A stretch of 64,000 bases of DNA from Phytophthora colocasiae (taxonomy: Eukaryota > Oomycota > Peronosporomycetes > Peronosporales > Peronosporaceae). This document shows positions 40,323 through 50,460 of this stretch, piece by piece. The position numbers and the translations under genes are program-made. Every line of letters starts with the position of its first letter. Position 1 is the stretch's first letter. The DNA is taken from assembly GCA_018806915.1 (NCBI GenBank), contig JAGKQI010000090.1:868001-932000 (forward strand), written 5' to 3'. Below the pieces are notes generated by a model that had not been told where the DNA came from, did not search any database, and saw only the letters and a program-made list of their open reading frames with translations.

Positions 40323-41029
40323 ATGGCGAGGAAGCAGAGCAAGACGCCCGCTGTGCGGCCCGTGGAGCACGACAGCGACAGCGATGAGGCGCCCGAAGTC
40401 GTCACCAAGCAGAGCGCTAAGGAGCAGGTGCTGACGCTGCAGCGTCAGGAGGAAGAGGCCCGCGCACAGGCCAAGGCGGCGACCAAGAGGTGTGTCAATG
40501 TGTCAATGTGTCAACGTGCTGGTTGAGGCTGAAGGCGGTGGTATTAGGGCCCCGCGATGCTTTGCAATTGTGTATGACGGATATTTATCGACTAATTAAC
40601 TTGTGGTGATATTGAAATGTGTGCAGGAAGCGGAAGGCGAAGCAGGAACCAAAAAAAGAGGAGGAAGTGTCCAAGGAAGTACCGGAACTGTCGGACGATA
40701 TTCTGTCAGCCGTTGCAGCTCGTAATGAGCAGGAAGATGATGTTGAGGAGGAGGAGGCTGAGGCTGAACTGCGCGCCAGGAAGCGCCGTGCTGTGAAGGA
40801 GGCCAAGATGGCTGAGTTGATGGAGAAGAAGACCCACACGAGACAGTTCGGCAACATCCAGGTGCAGACTGTGGAAGCCCTGGAGAACACTCAGGCAAGG
40901 GAATTGACGGAGAGTGCCAAGAAGTTCTTGGAGCTGCGGTCGGCCCCGACTCGGGCGAGGATGAATCTGCTGCAGGGACACTCGACGCAGTTCACCAAAA
41001 AGCAGAAGAAGCGCATGCAACGAGCGTAA
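40323..41029 (+). CDS. UTP16/Bud21-like ribosome-biogenesis protein
   Basis: Exons 40323-40489 and 40627-41029 give 189 residues. The protein is highly charged: an acidic/serine start (HDSDSDEAPEVV), Arg/Lys/Glu helices predicted as coiled coil (EEAEAELRARKRRAVKEAKM), and a basic end. The conserved part is QARELTESAKKFLELRSAP followed by RARMNLLQGHSTQFTKKQKK, which fits UTP16/Bud21, a component of the U3-containing small-subunit processome that helps cleave 18S pre-rRNA in the nucleolus. Low-complexity composition limits certainty. A partial inverted copy, including intron sequence but not exon 1, lies at 43.6-44.2 kb. Confidence 0.65.
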
Positions 41030-41124
41030 GACTAGGAATGGCCAAGTATATTTTCTACTTCCAATTGCCCTAGCTTCATTTTAGCTCATCCGTTTATCCA
41101 TTTGTTACTGTATTGACATTGCCT

Positions 41125-42715
41125 CTAGTACCACAGGGCCTTGTTCCAGAACAGATTCTTGGCATTGGCCAGGTCGTCGTCCGCAATGGTGAACGTATCG
41201 TTGAAAACAATCTGCGTGCCAACTCTCGACTCGTTGAAAATGGGCCAGTAGATGTTGTCCTCCGGCCACACCGAGTTGGGGTTACCCGTGAGAACGAAGG
41301 AGACCAGGTACTTCTGCATTGCAACGGCGATTGTCGAGTTTACAGTGGTCGTAACGGCACCGACAGTAGCAGCTTCGCCTGTGCTCAGAGTCTCAGTGGC
41401 TGTGGCGTTGCTCGACGAGGTGGTCTCAAGAGTGTACGTGCTGTACCAGTAGTAGTTCTGGTCGAATCCGTGCGTGGCGGCTCCAAGCGCAACCTCTGCG
41501 CTCCACGTCTGGTTGTTTAGCGCGTGCGTGAGTGCAATGTCCTTTGCTGTCAAGTCGAACGACTGCTTCATGTAAGGCCAGCACTCTCGTAATCCTCCTC
41601 CGGATACAGCTCTAGCAATGTATCAACAGCATCGTCCGAAATGCCAGGGAAGAAGATCCGCAAGTACGTTGATACGTCCTCCTGGGTGTCCACACCGTCG
41701 TACGCCTGGCTGTTCGCTTCGTGCAGTTCGTGAGAGATCACGCATGGGCCGGAGAAGTTGAAGTTGCCCTGGTACAGGTTGGCCTCATACGTGTCTGGGA
41801 TGATGAAGCCATCCACACGTGGCTGCATCTGGTACGTGTACGTGTCCACAATGGTGTTAGACGCGTTCACCAGGTCTCAAAGGAGACTTCTCGCATGCAG
41901 TCCAGGTGACCACCTTCGCATCCAAGAGAACTCGACACGTTCTGCCAGAACTGCTCGGCGTGGTGGTGGCCGGCGCCTGGAACGTAACCTGGTGACATGA
42001 TGTACGCCTTATGGAACAACTGAGGAGCCCTGCCACCAAAGCGAGTCATCTGGAACATCACTTGCGATCCGCCGGCCGAGAATCCGACGGCCGTGACGTC
42101 GTTCGGGTTGCCACCGAAGTTGCTGATGTACTTCTGCACCCACTCGAAGGCCTGAGTGGCGTCCCAAACACACAGGTTAGCTGTGCCACCTTCGTGTTGA
42201 TACGTCGGGCCATTCGTAAGGCCGGTGATCCCCACGCGATAGTTGTAGGCGACGTACACGAAGTCGGTGGACAGATCGAACAAGCCTTCCGGTGTTACTT
42301 CGGACTTGGAGCCACCAGTGAAGCCACCACCGTACGTCCAGACCATGACGGGAAGGTTGCGGCCGGCTGCATCAGCGGGAGCCCACACGTCCAGGAACAA
42401 ACAGTCTTCGGTGGTTTTGCAGTCGACGTCGGCGTCAGCCTGGTTCCCAGTGTTAATGGCCGACTCGATGTCAGGCCATTCCGGTGCAGCGAAGCGCAGG
42501 TCACCGGTCGGGGACTTGGCGAAGCGGATGTTCTGGTACTTGTAGTACCCGATGGTGGTGTTGCCACCGACGGCTTGGACGGTGGTGTAGTCGAGTTCGA
42601 CGGTCGGAAGTGGCGATGACAACGAGCCACCGCTGGTTGCGTTTTCGTGACTGCTTGCGGTGGAACTTTGCACTTCGAGAGCGTAGGTACTGCTACCGAA
42701 CATAGCGGGGACCAT
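41125..42715 (-). pseudogene. secreted carboxylesterase copy 1, two frameshifts
   Basis: Close paralogue of the intact esterase at 59.0-60.7 kb. It is read in three successive frames: 42715-41867, 41870-41568 and 41571-41125. The first break (after MREVSFE) is a one-base loss near 41877. The second removes about 11 bases, so that AGLRFADMKQ becomes AGL/MKQ. Conserved parts remain: LDVWAPADAAGRNLPVMVWT, YGGGFTGG, the nucleophile elbow GFSAGGS and the WPxFN end. The signal peptide is damaged: MVPAMFGSSTY follows AAATV, which aligns with the end of the leader of the intact copy, but no upstream ATG remains in frame. It is probably dead. Confidence 0.85.
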
Positions 42716-42868
42716 GACGGTGGCGGCGGCCTGGTGTGTTGAAGATGCTGGAGAAAAGCCAAAACGAAAAGTGAGCTGGTAGGGCTACGCCGTGGCTCTT
42801 CTGGTCTGCAACACGGCAGTGCCCAGGGTTTAACAAGTGCGTGTGACACCCTGCGCTTTGCTTGTCCA

Positions 42869-42945
42869 TCTGGCATCACGTGGGGGGGGGGGGGGAAGGG
42901 AGGACTCGAACCCCTTATATATATAAGGGGTTCTGGTATCACGTG
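42869..42945. repeat. 14-bp direct repeat around a G14 tract and a 26-bp perfect palindrome
   Basis: TCTGGYATCACGTG occurs at 42869-42882 and 42932-42945. Between them lie 14 consecutive G (42882-42895) and the perfect palindrome at 42908-42933 (arms GAACCCCTTATAT). The two repeats differ at one base and look like a duplicated target with a 49-bp insert. Confidence 0.6.
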
Positions 42946-43644
42946 TATCGCTGAATCTTCTGGATTAATTTGTGCTGTTCGTAAACGTTTGACAATTCTG
43001 TGTCCACGTGATTACACCCCAAGGACAACAACTGAACATCTACCGGAGCATCGCATCGAGCGGGGCCTCAAATTGAGGCAGACCTGGAGAGCCTCAGGGA
43101 AGTCTTGCTATGATGACAGAACTGACCCAGGAACACAGTGAAACTGAGTATTTAGTGTGAATCACAGCTCAGAATGTTTCAACCAAGCGTTTTTCGGCGA
43201 CACGCGTACTGTAATAGATCGACTACAGAGCAGCAGCAGGATGATGTCAAGCACTTTTGTAACGTAAGCTCAACTGCCAATTGACAATTGGATTGTCATT
43301 GCAGAGCGGACAAAGCAGTAGAGCCATGAATTGGAGCTCAAGACACTCTGACGTCACGTACCACGGATAATAACTTGCGGATTTGGGCCGCACATTTCTC
43401 GAAAATCGGTGCCATGAGTTTGCAGGTTGAGAGCGACAGACAACACCGCCATATCGGGCGATGCAGGCAAGAAGGAGAAGGAGGTAACCTACTATTACTT
43501 TACAACAAGACGTCACACACTTAACTGGCACAACAACTACTAACATGCCACGGATTGAATGTTCAACAAGTCGTTTTCACATTGCGGACAGTGACTTGGC
43601 CAACACCTAGAGTTTGTTCTGTCAAACTGGAACAAAGCGAGAGC
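42946..43644. other. no gene recognised
   Basis: About 700 bp of ordinary composition upstream of the copied UTP16 segment. A short TTGACAATTGGATTGTCA-like inverted pair is visible near 43280. Nothing codes for a family I know. Confidence 0.4.
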
Positions 43645-44218
43645 TAGGACAATTGGAAGTAGAAAATATACTTGGCCATTCCCAGTCTTACGCTCGCTGC
43701 ATGCGCTTCTTCTGCTTTTTGGTGAACTGCGTCGAGTGTCCCTGCAGCAGATTCATCCTCGCCCGAGTCGGGGCCGACCGCAGCTCCAAGAACTTCTTGG
43801 CACTCTCCGTCAATTCCCTTGCCTGGGTGTTCTCCAGGGCTTCCACAGCCTGCATCTGGATGTTGCCGAACTGTCTCGTATGGGTCTTCTTCTCCATCAA
43901 CTCGGCCATCTTGGCCTCTTTCACAGCACGGTGCTTCCTGGCACGCAGTTCGGCCTCAGCCTCCACCTCCTCAGCATCGTCTTCCTCCTCATTACGAGCA
44001 GCAACGGCCGACAGAATATCGTCCGACAGCTCCGGTACTTCCTTGGACACTTCCTCCTCTTTTTTTGGTTCCTGCTTCGCCTTCCGCTTCCTGCGCACAT
44101 TTCAATATCACCACAAGTTAATTAGTCGATAAATATCCGTCATACACAATTGCAAAGCATCGCGTGGCCCTAATACCACCGCCTTCATCCTCAACCAGCA
44201 CATTGGCACATTTGACAC
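43645..44218 (-). pseudogene. truncated inverted copy of the UTP16-like gene
   Basis: Matches 40497-41075 in reverse orientation, including most of the intron, all of exon 2 (43688-44098, ending KKQKKRMQRA) and about 45 bp of 3' flank. Exon 1 with the true start is absent. The exon-2 frame is still open, with a handful of replacements (EQEDDVEEEE to EEEDDAEEVE, VQTVEAL to MQAVEAL). Because the intron is retained it arose by DNA-level duplication and not through RNA. Confidence 0.85.
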
Positions 44219-44317
44219 TCTTCAACATCTTCGTATTATTGTCGTTAGGGCTCCGCAGTAAACGACGACAATATACCTCACCTGAAAAATGAAAATGAAA
44301 TTGAGGTACCTCTTAGT

Positions 44318-44445
44318 GTACCTGAACATGACCCACTCGTCAACTACTGTATTCAGACGGAGACTACGCTTGAGCAGCATTGCTGGCGTTAAAACTCTTG
44401 ACGCGCCACCGTCGAGAAGAAAGATGCACCAGGATGGAGACAATT
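44318..44445 (+). pseudogene. fragment copied from the giant axonemal gene
   Basis: The plus strand here matches the coding strand of the axonemal gene around 37175-37065. Shared words include GACCCACTCGTCAACTA, GGAGACTACGCTTGAGCAGC and GAGAAGAAAGATGCACCAGG. The copy has small indels, so the frame is not preserved. It lies directly between the truncated UTP16 copy and the outer end of the left CRN arm. Confidence 0.75.
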
Positions 44446-44450
44446 CACCT

Positions 44451-46063
44451 GACGTCACTAAGGCGCATCCTAGCTCCAATTATCCCTCATTCACCCCTTT
44501 TTCCAACCGGTATTTTATCCCAACTACACGGATCGAAATATCCATGAGAACGCCTTTCGATTCCACTGCAGACTCCACCGCACGTCTGAATTCAGATTCC
44601 TCTACTGGGATGATAAAACCCTTCATTTCATCTATTGGGACCACAAAGAACACCTCCACTGACCAAGTCCAGAGCGAATTCGTCTGTCCCGCTACCAACC
44701 GACTCAAAAATGTTTTGCAAAAATCGACCTTGAACGAAGGAGTATCCGACCGAGCCAACTGAATGAAACCAACGCACATTTTCGAAGTGAGACCCGCCTG
44801 CCTGGCCTTCACATCACTGGTACATACTTCCTTGGGTCGAGTGAAGACGATATCATAGCCCCCACTTTTCCATGGCCGCGAAATGAACCACCTCGGACCC
44901 AGAGAATGAATGGGTTCATCACTTTTTGGATCGACATCATCCAGCCTACACGCGGACCACAGCTCGGACTCGAAGAAATTCCCACCCTCGTAACACTGGA
45001 CACCTCCGTGAACAAGCGACGAGAAGAACCACATTTCGAGCTTATACTTATCCCTCGCGCGTTTAGAAGCCAAGTAGGGCGACATAACGTGCAGGTTTTC
45101 TGGACCAACCCGTAGCGAAATCTGTCTTAACACGTATGTACTCCCCACACAGCAGAACTGATGGTTCGGATACCAAGAAAATAGTTGATTAACAACCGGT
45201 GGAGAGAAATGGCTAGCGTTTCGTGCCAGACACTTCACTATGTCACCGACTGAATCAAGAGAAGAATCCAACTGACTCATGGCGACCTCCGTTAAATCAT
45301 CAAACATCATCCTGGCGCTCCCACCGACGACAAAGAACTTTTCTGCTAGCAGTTCTATCCGTTCATTGATTGGTATCAAACGGTTAGCACCCAACTTGTC
45401 CTTCACATGGTTAAAAAACACGTCCAGCTTTAACGCTTCTTGGTATTCATCCAGCGTCCACGAAAACATGTCAAACTTTTGCTCTTCTGGTACATGATAC
45501 GAAATGGGCGTGTTCTCCAACGAATGTGTGGCTTTAGATGGAATATACTGGTACAGGTCTGGCCTCCAATCCTTTCCTAGCGATACCATTGAAGTAATGA
45601 CCACAAGACGACGCTGAAGCTTGTTCTGGTGGCGCCAATGTACACATGAACCCAGCAAAACACGCCTATCAGGTGCATTTGTATATCCATCGAGAAAAAC
45701 GACCGTTTCTTCTTGTAGTGTTCCCAACAAAGACGGCAAATCACTTGAAAGTACCGAACACGTTTGCTTCTCGTCCTGCCCACGAAAAAGAATACACTTC
45801 AATTCGGGGTCGGATCCCTTTGAACAGCTAATCCACAGCACATCTTTGGTTTCCCCTAATTTCTCATCGACTCGCTTCAGAGAGCACGCAAACGCAAAGG
45901 CAGCACAGGACTTCCCCGTTCCAGGAGGACCGACGATCCACAACTGCGCATAAGTCTCGACAACAGCCGCATTAAGCGCACTCCATTCTTCCTTGACCTC
46001 TTTTCGCAGATACAACAATAATCCATCTTTGCCAACACGTAGGCCGCTCCCTTCAGCGTACGC
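44451..46063 (-). repeat. left arm of a 1,613-bp inverted repeat (CRN 3' module)
   Basis: This arm is the reverse complement of 47218-48830 with only scattered substitutions and no length difference. The outer limit lies in GACGTCA/AAGTCA after the CRN 3' flank; the inner limit is GCGTACGC at the start of the AYAEGSGLRVGKDG segment. Confidence 0.85.
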
Positions 46064-46510
46064 TTCCGGAATGTGGAGTACCGTATTGGAGGTATCGATG
46101 ACAAGAGGTGGGGACGGAGTAGCCGATGTCCACTGTGGACACCATGGTGGAAAACGGTGCTTCGAATATCTCACCAGAACGTGGATCGTGTTTGTAGTCG
46201 GAACGTTTCGAAACACGTCTTTAATCTTGTCAGTGAAATCCAATTCCCCATTCAGCAGTGCCTTCACTCGCTCCGGAATATCTCCACTTCGCATAGAAAT
46301 CACAGCGTTATCCTTGGATGAGAGCCACTCGCCGTCCGCCGTCTTGGCCAAGAAGAGCTGCAGTTCATCCGCGTCAACATCCTTCAAGCGGTTCTCCTTC
46401 CCTGCTTTGATCACTCTCTTCAACTTGTGCACGGATTTCCCTTTGCCGATTTCGACGGAGAATCCGCTTCCTACCATGCCAACGACCACACAATTGAGCG
46501 TATTCGACAT
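44480..46510 (-). CDS. Crinkler (CRN) effector with P-loop NTPase module, copy 1
   Basis: ATG at 46510, 676 residues. The amino end is the ubiquitin-like CRN header (NCVVVGMVGSGFSVEIGKG, then LQLFLAKTADGEWLSS and IHVLVRY), which in this family is linked to translocation into plant cells. From about residue 150 a P-loop ATPase follows: QLWIVGPPGTGKSCAAFAFA, VFLDGY as probable Walker B. A carboxyl region contains FFESELWSACRLDD, GGYDIVFTRP and CTSDVKA, and could be a restriction-endonuclease-like fold; that is inference. CRNs usually act in the host nucleus. No strong signal peptide is seen. A sense codon where copy 2 has TAG adds ten residues (YRLEKGVNEG). Confidence 0.83.
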   Translation of the reverse strand: MSNTLNCVVVGMVGSGFSVEIGKGKSVHKLKRVIKAGKENRLKDVDADELQLFLAKTADGEWLSSKDNAVISMRSGDIPERVKALLNGELDFTDKIKDVFRNVPTTNTIHVLVRYSKHRFPPWCPQWTSATPSPPLVIDTSNTVLHIPEAYAEGSGLRVGKDGLLLYLRKEVKEEWSALNAAVVETYAQLWIVGPPGTGKSCAAFAFACSLKRVDEKLGETKDVLWISCSKGSDPELKCILFRGQDEKQTCSVLSSDLPSLLGTLQEETVVFLDGYTNAPDRRVLLGSCVHWRHQNKLQRRLVVITSMVSLGKDWRPDLYQYIPSKATHSLENTPISYHVPEEQKFDMFSWTLDEYQEALKLDVFFNHVKDKLGANRLIPINERIELLAEKFFVVGGSARMMFDDLTEVAMSQLDSSLDSVGDIVKCLARNASHFSPPVVNQLFSWYPNHQFCCVGSTYVLRQISLRVGPENLHVMSPYLASKRARDKYKLEMWFFSSLVHGGVQCYEGGNFFESELWSACRLDDVDPKSDEPIHSLGPRWFISRPWKSGGYDIVFTRPKEVCTSDVKARQAGLTSKMCVGFIQLARSDTPSFKVDFCKTFLSRLVAGQTNSLWTWSVEVFFVVPIDEMKGFIIPVEESEFRRAVESAVESKGVLMDISIRVVGIKYRLEKGVNEG

Positions 46511-46772
46511 CACTGTGTTCCGTGGAGATCTCTAGAATGGATGCATTGGCACTACATGTAAAGATGGATTTGAGAGATGGATTTGGCGTCTTGTCAATTT
46601 CGCGGAAAAGCCTGGCGTCCGGTTCTGTGCTTCGTTTTGCAGTACAGGCCCTAGCCGATAGGCTCAGCCCAATTATCTACAGTTTATCGAGTCAAATACC
46701 ATCTCTTTGGGATTTTTTTTTTTTTTTCGCAGATTTTCGAGCCCATTCCAGAATCTGTCGTCACGAGAGAAG
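46511..46772. promoter_or_regulatory. 262-bp shared divergent CRN promoter region
   Basis: Lies between the two CRN start codons and must contain both promoters. It includes a T14-15 run at about 46712-46727. It is outside the inverted arms, so the two genes may be regulated differently. Confidence 0.45.
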
Positions 46773-48770
46773 ATGGTCAAACTAGTTGTCTTCTACATGA
46801 TCGTTGGCGTGTCCGAAGGACCGTTCCCCGTTCGGATTGGTTTGGGCGAATCGGTTGGGAGCTTGCAGATCGCGATCAAGGACACAAACAGCAACGTGAC
46901 GAATATCGACATCGATAACCTACAGCTCTTTTTGGCCAAGACAGAGGGGGGCAAGTGGCTCTCAGCGGATGATGAAGCTGTGACTTCTTTGCTAAGTGGA
47001 GACACCCCTGAGCTAGTGAAGAAGCTGATGAATAAAGAAATGGCACCAATAGACCTGGTTAAAGACTACTTTGAAGATGCCCCGACTATAAGGACGATCC
47101 ACGTTCTGGTGAAGGTGAAAGAATCCCTGCCCGTGTTTCGGTCATGGACGTTGACCGATGCTAAGTTCCCACCTCTTAGCACCAATACATCGAGTCCTCT
47201 ACTCCGCATCCCAAAAGCGTACGCTGAAGGGAGTGGCCTACGTGTTGGCAAAGATGGATTACTGTTGTATCTGCGAAAAGAGGTCAAGGAAGAATGGAGT
47301 GCGCTTAATGCGGCGGTTGTCGAGACTTATGCGCAGTTGTGGGTCGTCGGTCCTCCTGGAACAGGGAAGTCCTGTGCTGCCTTTGCGTTTGCGTGCTCTC
47401 TGAAGCGAGTCGATGAGAAATTAGGGGAAACCAAGGATGTGCTGTGGATTAGCTGTTCAAAGGGATCCGACCCCGAGTTGAAGTGTATTCTTTTTCGTGG
47501 GCAGGACGAGAAGCAAACGTGTTCGGTACTTTCAAGTGATTTGCCGTCTTTGTTGGGAACACTACAAGAAGAAACGGTCGTTTTTCTCGATGGATATACA
47601 AATGCACCTGATAGGCGTGTTTTGCTGGGTTCATGTGTACATTGGCGCCACCAGAACAAACTTCAGCGTCGTCTTGTGGTCATTACTTCAATGGTATCGC
47701 TAGGAAAGGATTGGAGGCCAGACCTGTACCAGTATATTCCATCTAAAGTGACAGATTCTTTGGAGAACACGCCCATTTCGTATCATGTACCAGAAGAGCA
47801 AAAGTTTGACATGTTTTCGTGGACGCTGGATGAATACCAAGAAGCGTTAAAGCTGGACGTGTTTTTTAACCATGTGAAGGACAAGTTGGGTGCTAACCGT
47901 TTGATACCAATCAATGAACGGATAGAACTGCTAGCAGAAAAGTTCTTTGTCGTCGGTGGGAGCGCCAGGATGATGTTTGATGATTTAACGGAGGTCGCCA
48001 TGAGTCAGTTGGATTCTTCTCTTGATTCAGTCGGTGACATAGTGAAGTGTCTGGCACGAAACGCTAGCCATTTCTCTCCACCGGTTGTTAATCAACTATT
48101 TTCTTGGTATCCGAACCATCAGTTCTGCTGTGTGGGGAGTTCATACGTGTTAAGACAGATTTCGCTACGGGTTGGTCCAGAAAACCTGCACGTAATGTCG
48201 CCCTACTTGGCTTCTAAACGCGCGAGGGATAAGTATAAGCTCGAAATGTGGTTCTTCTCGTCGCTTGTTCACGGAGGTGTCCAGTGTTACGAGGGTGGGA
48301 ATTTCTTCGAGTCCGAGCTGTGGTCCGCATGTAGGCTGGATGATGTCGATCCAAAAAGTGATGAATCCATTAATTGTCTGGGTCCGAGGTGGTTCATTTC
48401 GCGGCCATGGAAAAGTGGGGGCTATGATATCGTCTTCACTCGACCCAAGGAAGTATGTACCAGTGATGTGAAGGCCAGGCAGGCGGGTACCACTTCGAAA
48501 ATGAGCGTTGGTTTCATCCAGTTGGCTCGGCCCGATAGTCCTTCATTCAAGGTCGATTTTTGCAAAACATTTTTGAGTCGGTTGGTAGCGGGACAGACGA
48601 ATTCACTCTTGATTTGGTCAGTGGAGGTGTTCTTTGTGGTCCCAATAGATGAAATGAAGGGGTTTATCATCCCAGTAGAGGAATCTGAATTCAGACACGC
48701 GGTGGAGTCTGCAGTGGAATCGAAAGGCGTTCTCATGAATATTTCGATCCGTGTAGTTGGGATAAAATAG
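46773..48770 (+). CDS. Crinkler (CRN) effector with P-loop NTPase module, copy 2
   Basis: ATG at 46773, 665 residues. The header differs clearly from copy 1 (MVKLVVFYMIVGVSEGPFPV, then LQLFLAKTEGGKWLS and IHVLVKV). From AYAEGSGLRVGKDG onward the protein is almost identical to copy 1, including GPPGTGKS, VVFLDGY, FFESELWSACRLDD, GGYDIVFTRP and SDVKA. The amino-terminal module matches the deleted CRN at 26.8 kb much better than it matches copy 1, so this gene is a chimera of one header lineage and another body lineage, which fits the known modular recombination of CRNs. The frame is fully open and the gene is likely functional. Confidence 0.85.
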   Translation: MVKLVVFYMIVGVSEGPFPVRIGLGESVGSLQIAIKDTNSNVTNIDIDNLQLFLAKTEGGKWLSADDEAVTSLLSGDTPELVKKLMNKEMAPIDLVKDYFEDAPTIRTIHVLVKVKESLPVFRSWTLTDAKFPPLSTNTSSPLLRIPKAYAEGSGLRVGKDGLLLYLRKEVKEEWSALNAAVVETYAQLWVVGPPGTGKSCAAFAFACSLKRVDEKLGETKDVLWISCSKGSDPELKCILFRGQDEKQTCSVLSSDLPSLLGTLQEETVVFLDGYTNAPDRRVLLGSCVHWRHQNKLQRRLVVITSMVSLGKDWRPDLYQYIPSKVTDSLENTPISYHVPEEQKFDMFSWTLDEYQEALKLDVFFNHVKDKLGANRLIPINERIELLAEKFFVVGGSARMMFDDLTEVAMSQLDSSLDSVGDIVKCLARNASHFSPPVVNQLFSWYPNHQFCCVGSSYVLRQISLRVGPENLHVMSPYLASKRARDKYKLEMWFFSSLVHGGVQCYEGGNFFESELWSACRLDDVDPKSDESINCLGPRWFISRPWKSGGYDIVFTRPKEVCTSDVKARQAGTTSKMSVGFIQLARPDSPSFKVDFCKTFLSRLVAGQTNSLLIWSVEVFFVVPIDEMKGFIIPVEESEFRHAVESAVESKGVLMNISIRVVGIK

Positions 48771-48830
48771 CGGTTGGAAAAAGGGGTGAATGAGGGATAA
48801 TTGGAGCTAGGATGCGCCTTAGTGAAGTCA
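47218..48830 (+). repeat. right arm of the 1,613-bp inverted CRN repeat
   Basis: Reverse complement of 44451-46063. It ends in the shared 3' flank (GGATGCGCCTTAGTGAAGTCA), 60 bp beyond the stop codon. The equal lengths imply a very recent duplication or ongoing gene conversion. Confidence 0.85.
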
Positions 48831-49496
48831 CTTAAACTTTAATATGGATCAGGTGGCGCGTAGCAAACAAAGTCTGCCTTCTGTATCGGTAGAACCGTCA
48901 CAATGTATTCGCTGCTAGTAGCCTGCTACTGTAGGTTACCAGAAAGCAATATGTTAAAATTCTAGGTTATACCGCTCCTCGCCAGACTTCGCACATTGAA
49001 GCATTGCTGCGTACAATTCGATAGACACCATGACCAACACTAAAAGCTTTGTCTTTTCGAATGTACCTGGACAACATCTACTGGTTAGTCCATGCCATTT
49101 TTTTGAATCGACTGCAGTCGACGGCGGCGACAAGGTGTGAGACGATGGAGACAGCAGATCACCAGTGCTTGTGGTGTTAGAGATGGCTGCGCAAGCAGCA
49201 CATGGCATGCCACGTCCGACACGCAATGCATGTACGTTGAACATGATCTGAGTCTTTCTGAGTCCATGTCTGATACCATCTGATTCTGTTCACGTAAAAT
49301 CAAAAACGAAAGCAGTTCAACTTGAGGCCATTCGCCATCTTGCTACGCCGGACCGACGTCTTGCTGCGTAGGTCTTTTTCTCGTCTCCCAGAGCTGCTTT
49401 CACCGCGTTTCCACTTGCTGCCGGTCGCCCACACTCCGGCGCGTCTATCCAGCCTCTTCTCACGCCCAATAGCCCAGAATTCCAGTAAAAAAAATC
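48831..49496. other. no gene recognised upstream of PEX11
   Basis: Holds the outer flank of CRN copy 2 and the PEX11 promoter. A short minus-strand frame near 49000-49240 has no recognisable features. CCAGTAAAAAAAATC immediately precedes the PEX11 ATG. Confidence 0.4.
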
Positions 49497-50369
49497 ATGG
49501 ACGCTAAAGCCCCCGTTTCACTCGACGCCTTCATCAAGCTGGCATTCTGTCTGGAAGGCCGAGACAAGCTCTCCAAGGTACATCTATTCATTCGCTCTGT
49601 CTAGGCTTCTCTTGTCTAACGTCCTCTGTAGATGATGCAATATGGCAGTCGAGCGCTGGCCTTCTACGTGCTGTCCGCCGACCCGAAAAGTGACGTGGGG
49701 CAGCGTCTGCACGCCCTCTACAAGGTCATGCAGCAGTCGCGCAAAGCCTTCCGACTGGGCAAGAGCGCCACGTACTACAAGAAACTGCAGACTCTACCCG
49801 GCAACAAGAGTCTCTCGGAGGGGCAAAAGTACCTGCAGTTCATCCAGAACTTGGGGATGTTAGGCTACTTCATCACGGACAACCTGGCTTTTGCCAGCAA
49901 GGCCAAAGTTCTCCGCTTCGACGCCGAGGAGCTAGCCAGACGCGGCGGCATCATGTGGTTCTGTGCTAACGTTGCCGGCTTCTTCAATGCTATGGACAAC
50001 CTCAACGCCGACGTTGAGAAGGAGAAGTGTGTCCGGGACATCCTCTCTTCGGAAGAGGATGCCACTCGGGTGGAGGCGTTGCAGAACCAGCTGGAGACAC
50101 TGAGGAGTGGACGTTTCAAGAAGCTGCTGGCAGTGCTCAAGGTATCGTGCGACCTCATCGTGTCGTCCAACACGAGCGGCGTGCGGCTTTCGGAGCGGAT
50201 CACTGGCACGAAACTGCACGACGGCATTATCGGCTCGGTCGGCTGTGTGTCTGCAGCTGTAGTGCTGTACAACACGTGGCCTAGTGCACCTAAAAAAGCT
50301 CTTCCACCTACGGAGAAGGTGGAGACGAAGACTGAAGTCAAGAGCGAGACCAAGAGCGAGACCGACTAA
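49497..50369 (+). CDS. PEX11: peroxisomal membrane protein PEX11
   Basis: Exons 49497-49577 (MDAKAPVSLDAFIKLAFCLE...) and 49632-50369 give 272 residues. The intron (GTACAT...TGTAG) separates GRDKLSK from MMQYGSRALAFYVL, the usual amphipathic amino-terminal region of PEX11. RKAFRLGKSATYYKKLQ and YFITDNLAFASKAKVL follow the family pattern, with a membrane segment near HDGIIGSVGCVSAAVVLYN and a Lys/Thr/Glu tail. PEX11 tubulates peroxisomes before division. Length is normal. Exon 1 is short and was chosen because the second exon's own ATG would omit the conserved start. Confidence 0.88.
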
Positions 50370-50460
50370 AACGCTAGGGGTTAATTCATTGCAGCTGCTG
50401 ATTAAAAAAAAGCTTTCTTGACTAGAAATAACTTTTCTTGAACAACCGTTAGGTTCATGC

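Noticed and set aside
41113..41520. open frames antisense to the esterase copies (also 42011-42619 and 59972-60586)
   Set aside because: They mirror esterase coding sequence, recur at the same places in both paralogues as codon-bias shadows, and have no start context or domains.
42893..42935. tRNA-like GGTTCGAGTCC (minus strand) near 42903
   Set aside because: Only a T-arm-like string inside the palindrome region. No acceptor, D-arm or anticodon arm could be drawn upstream.
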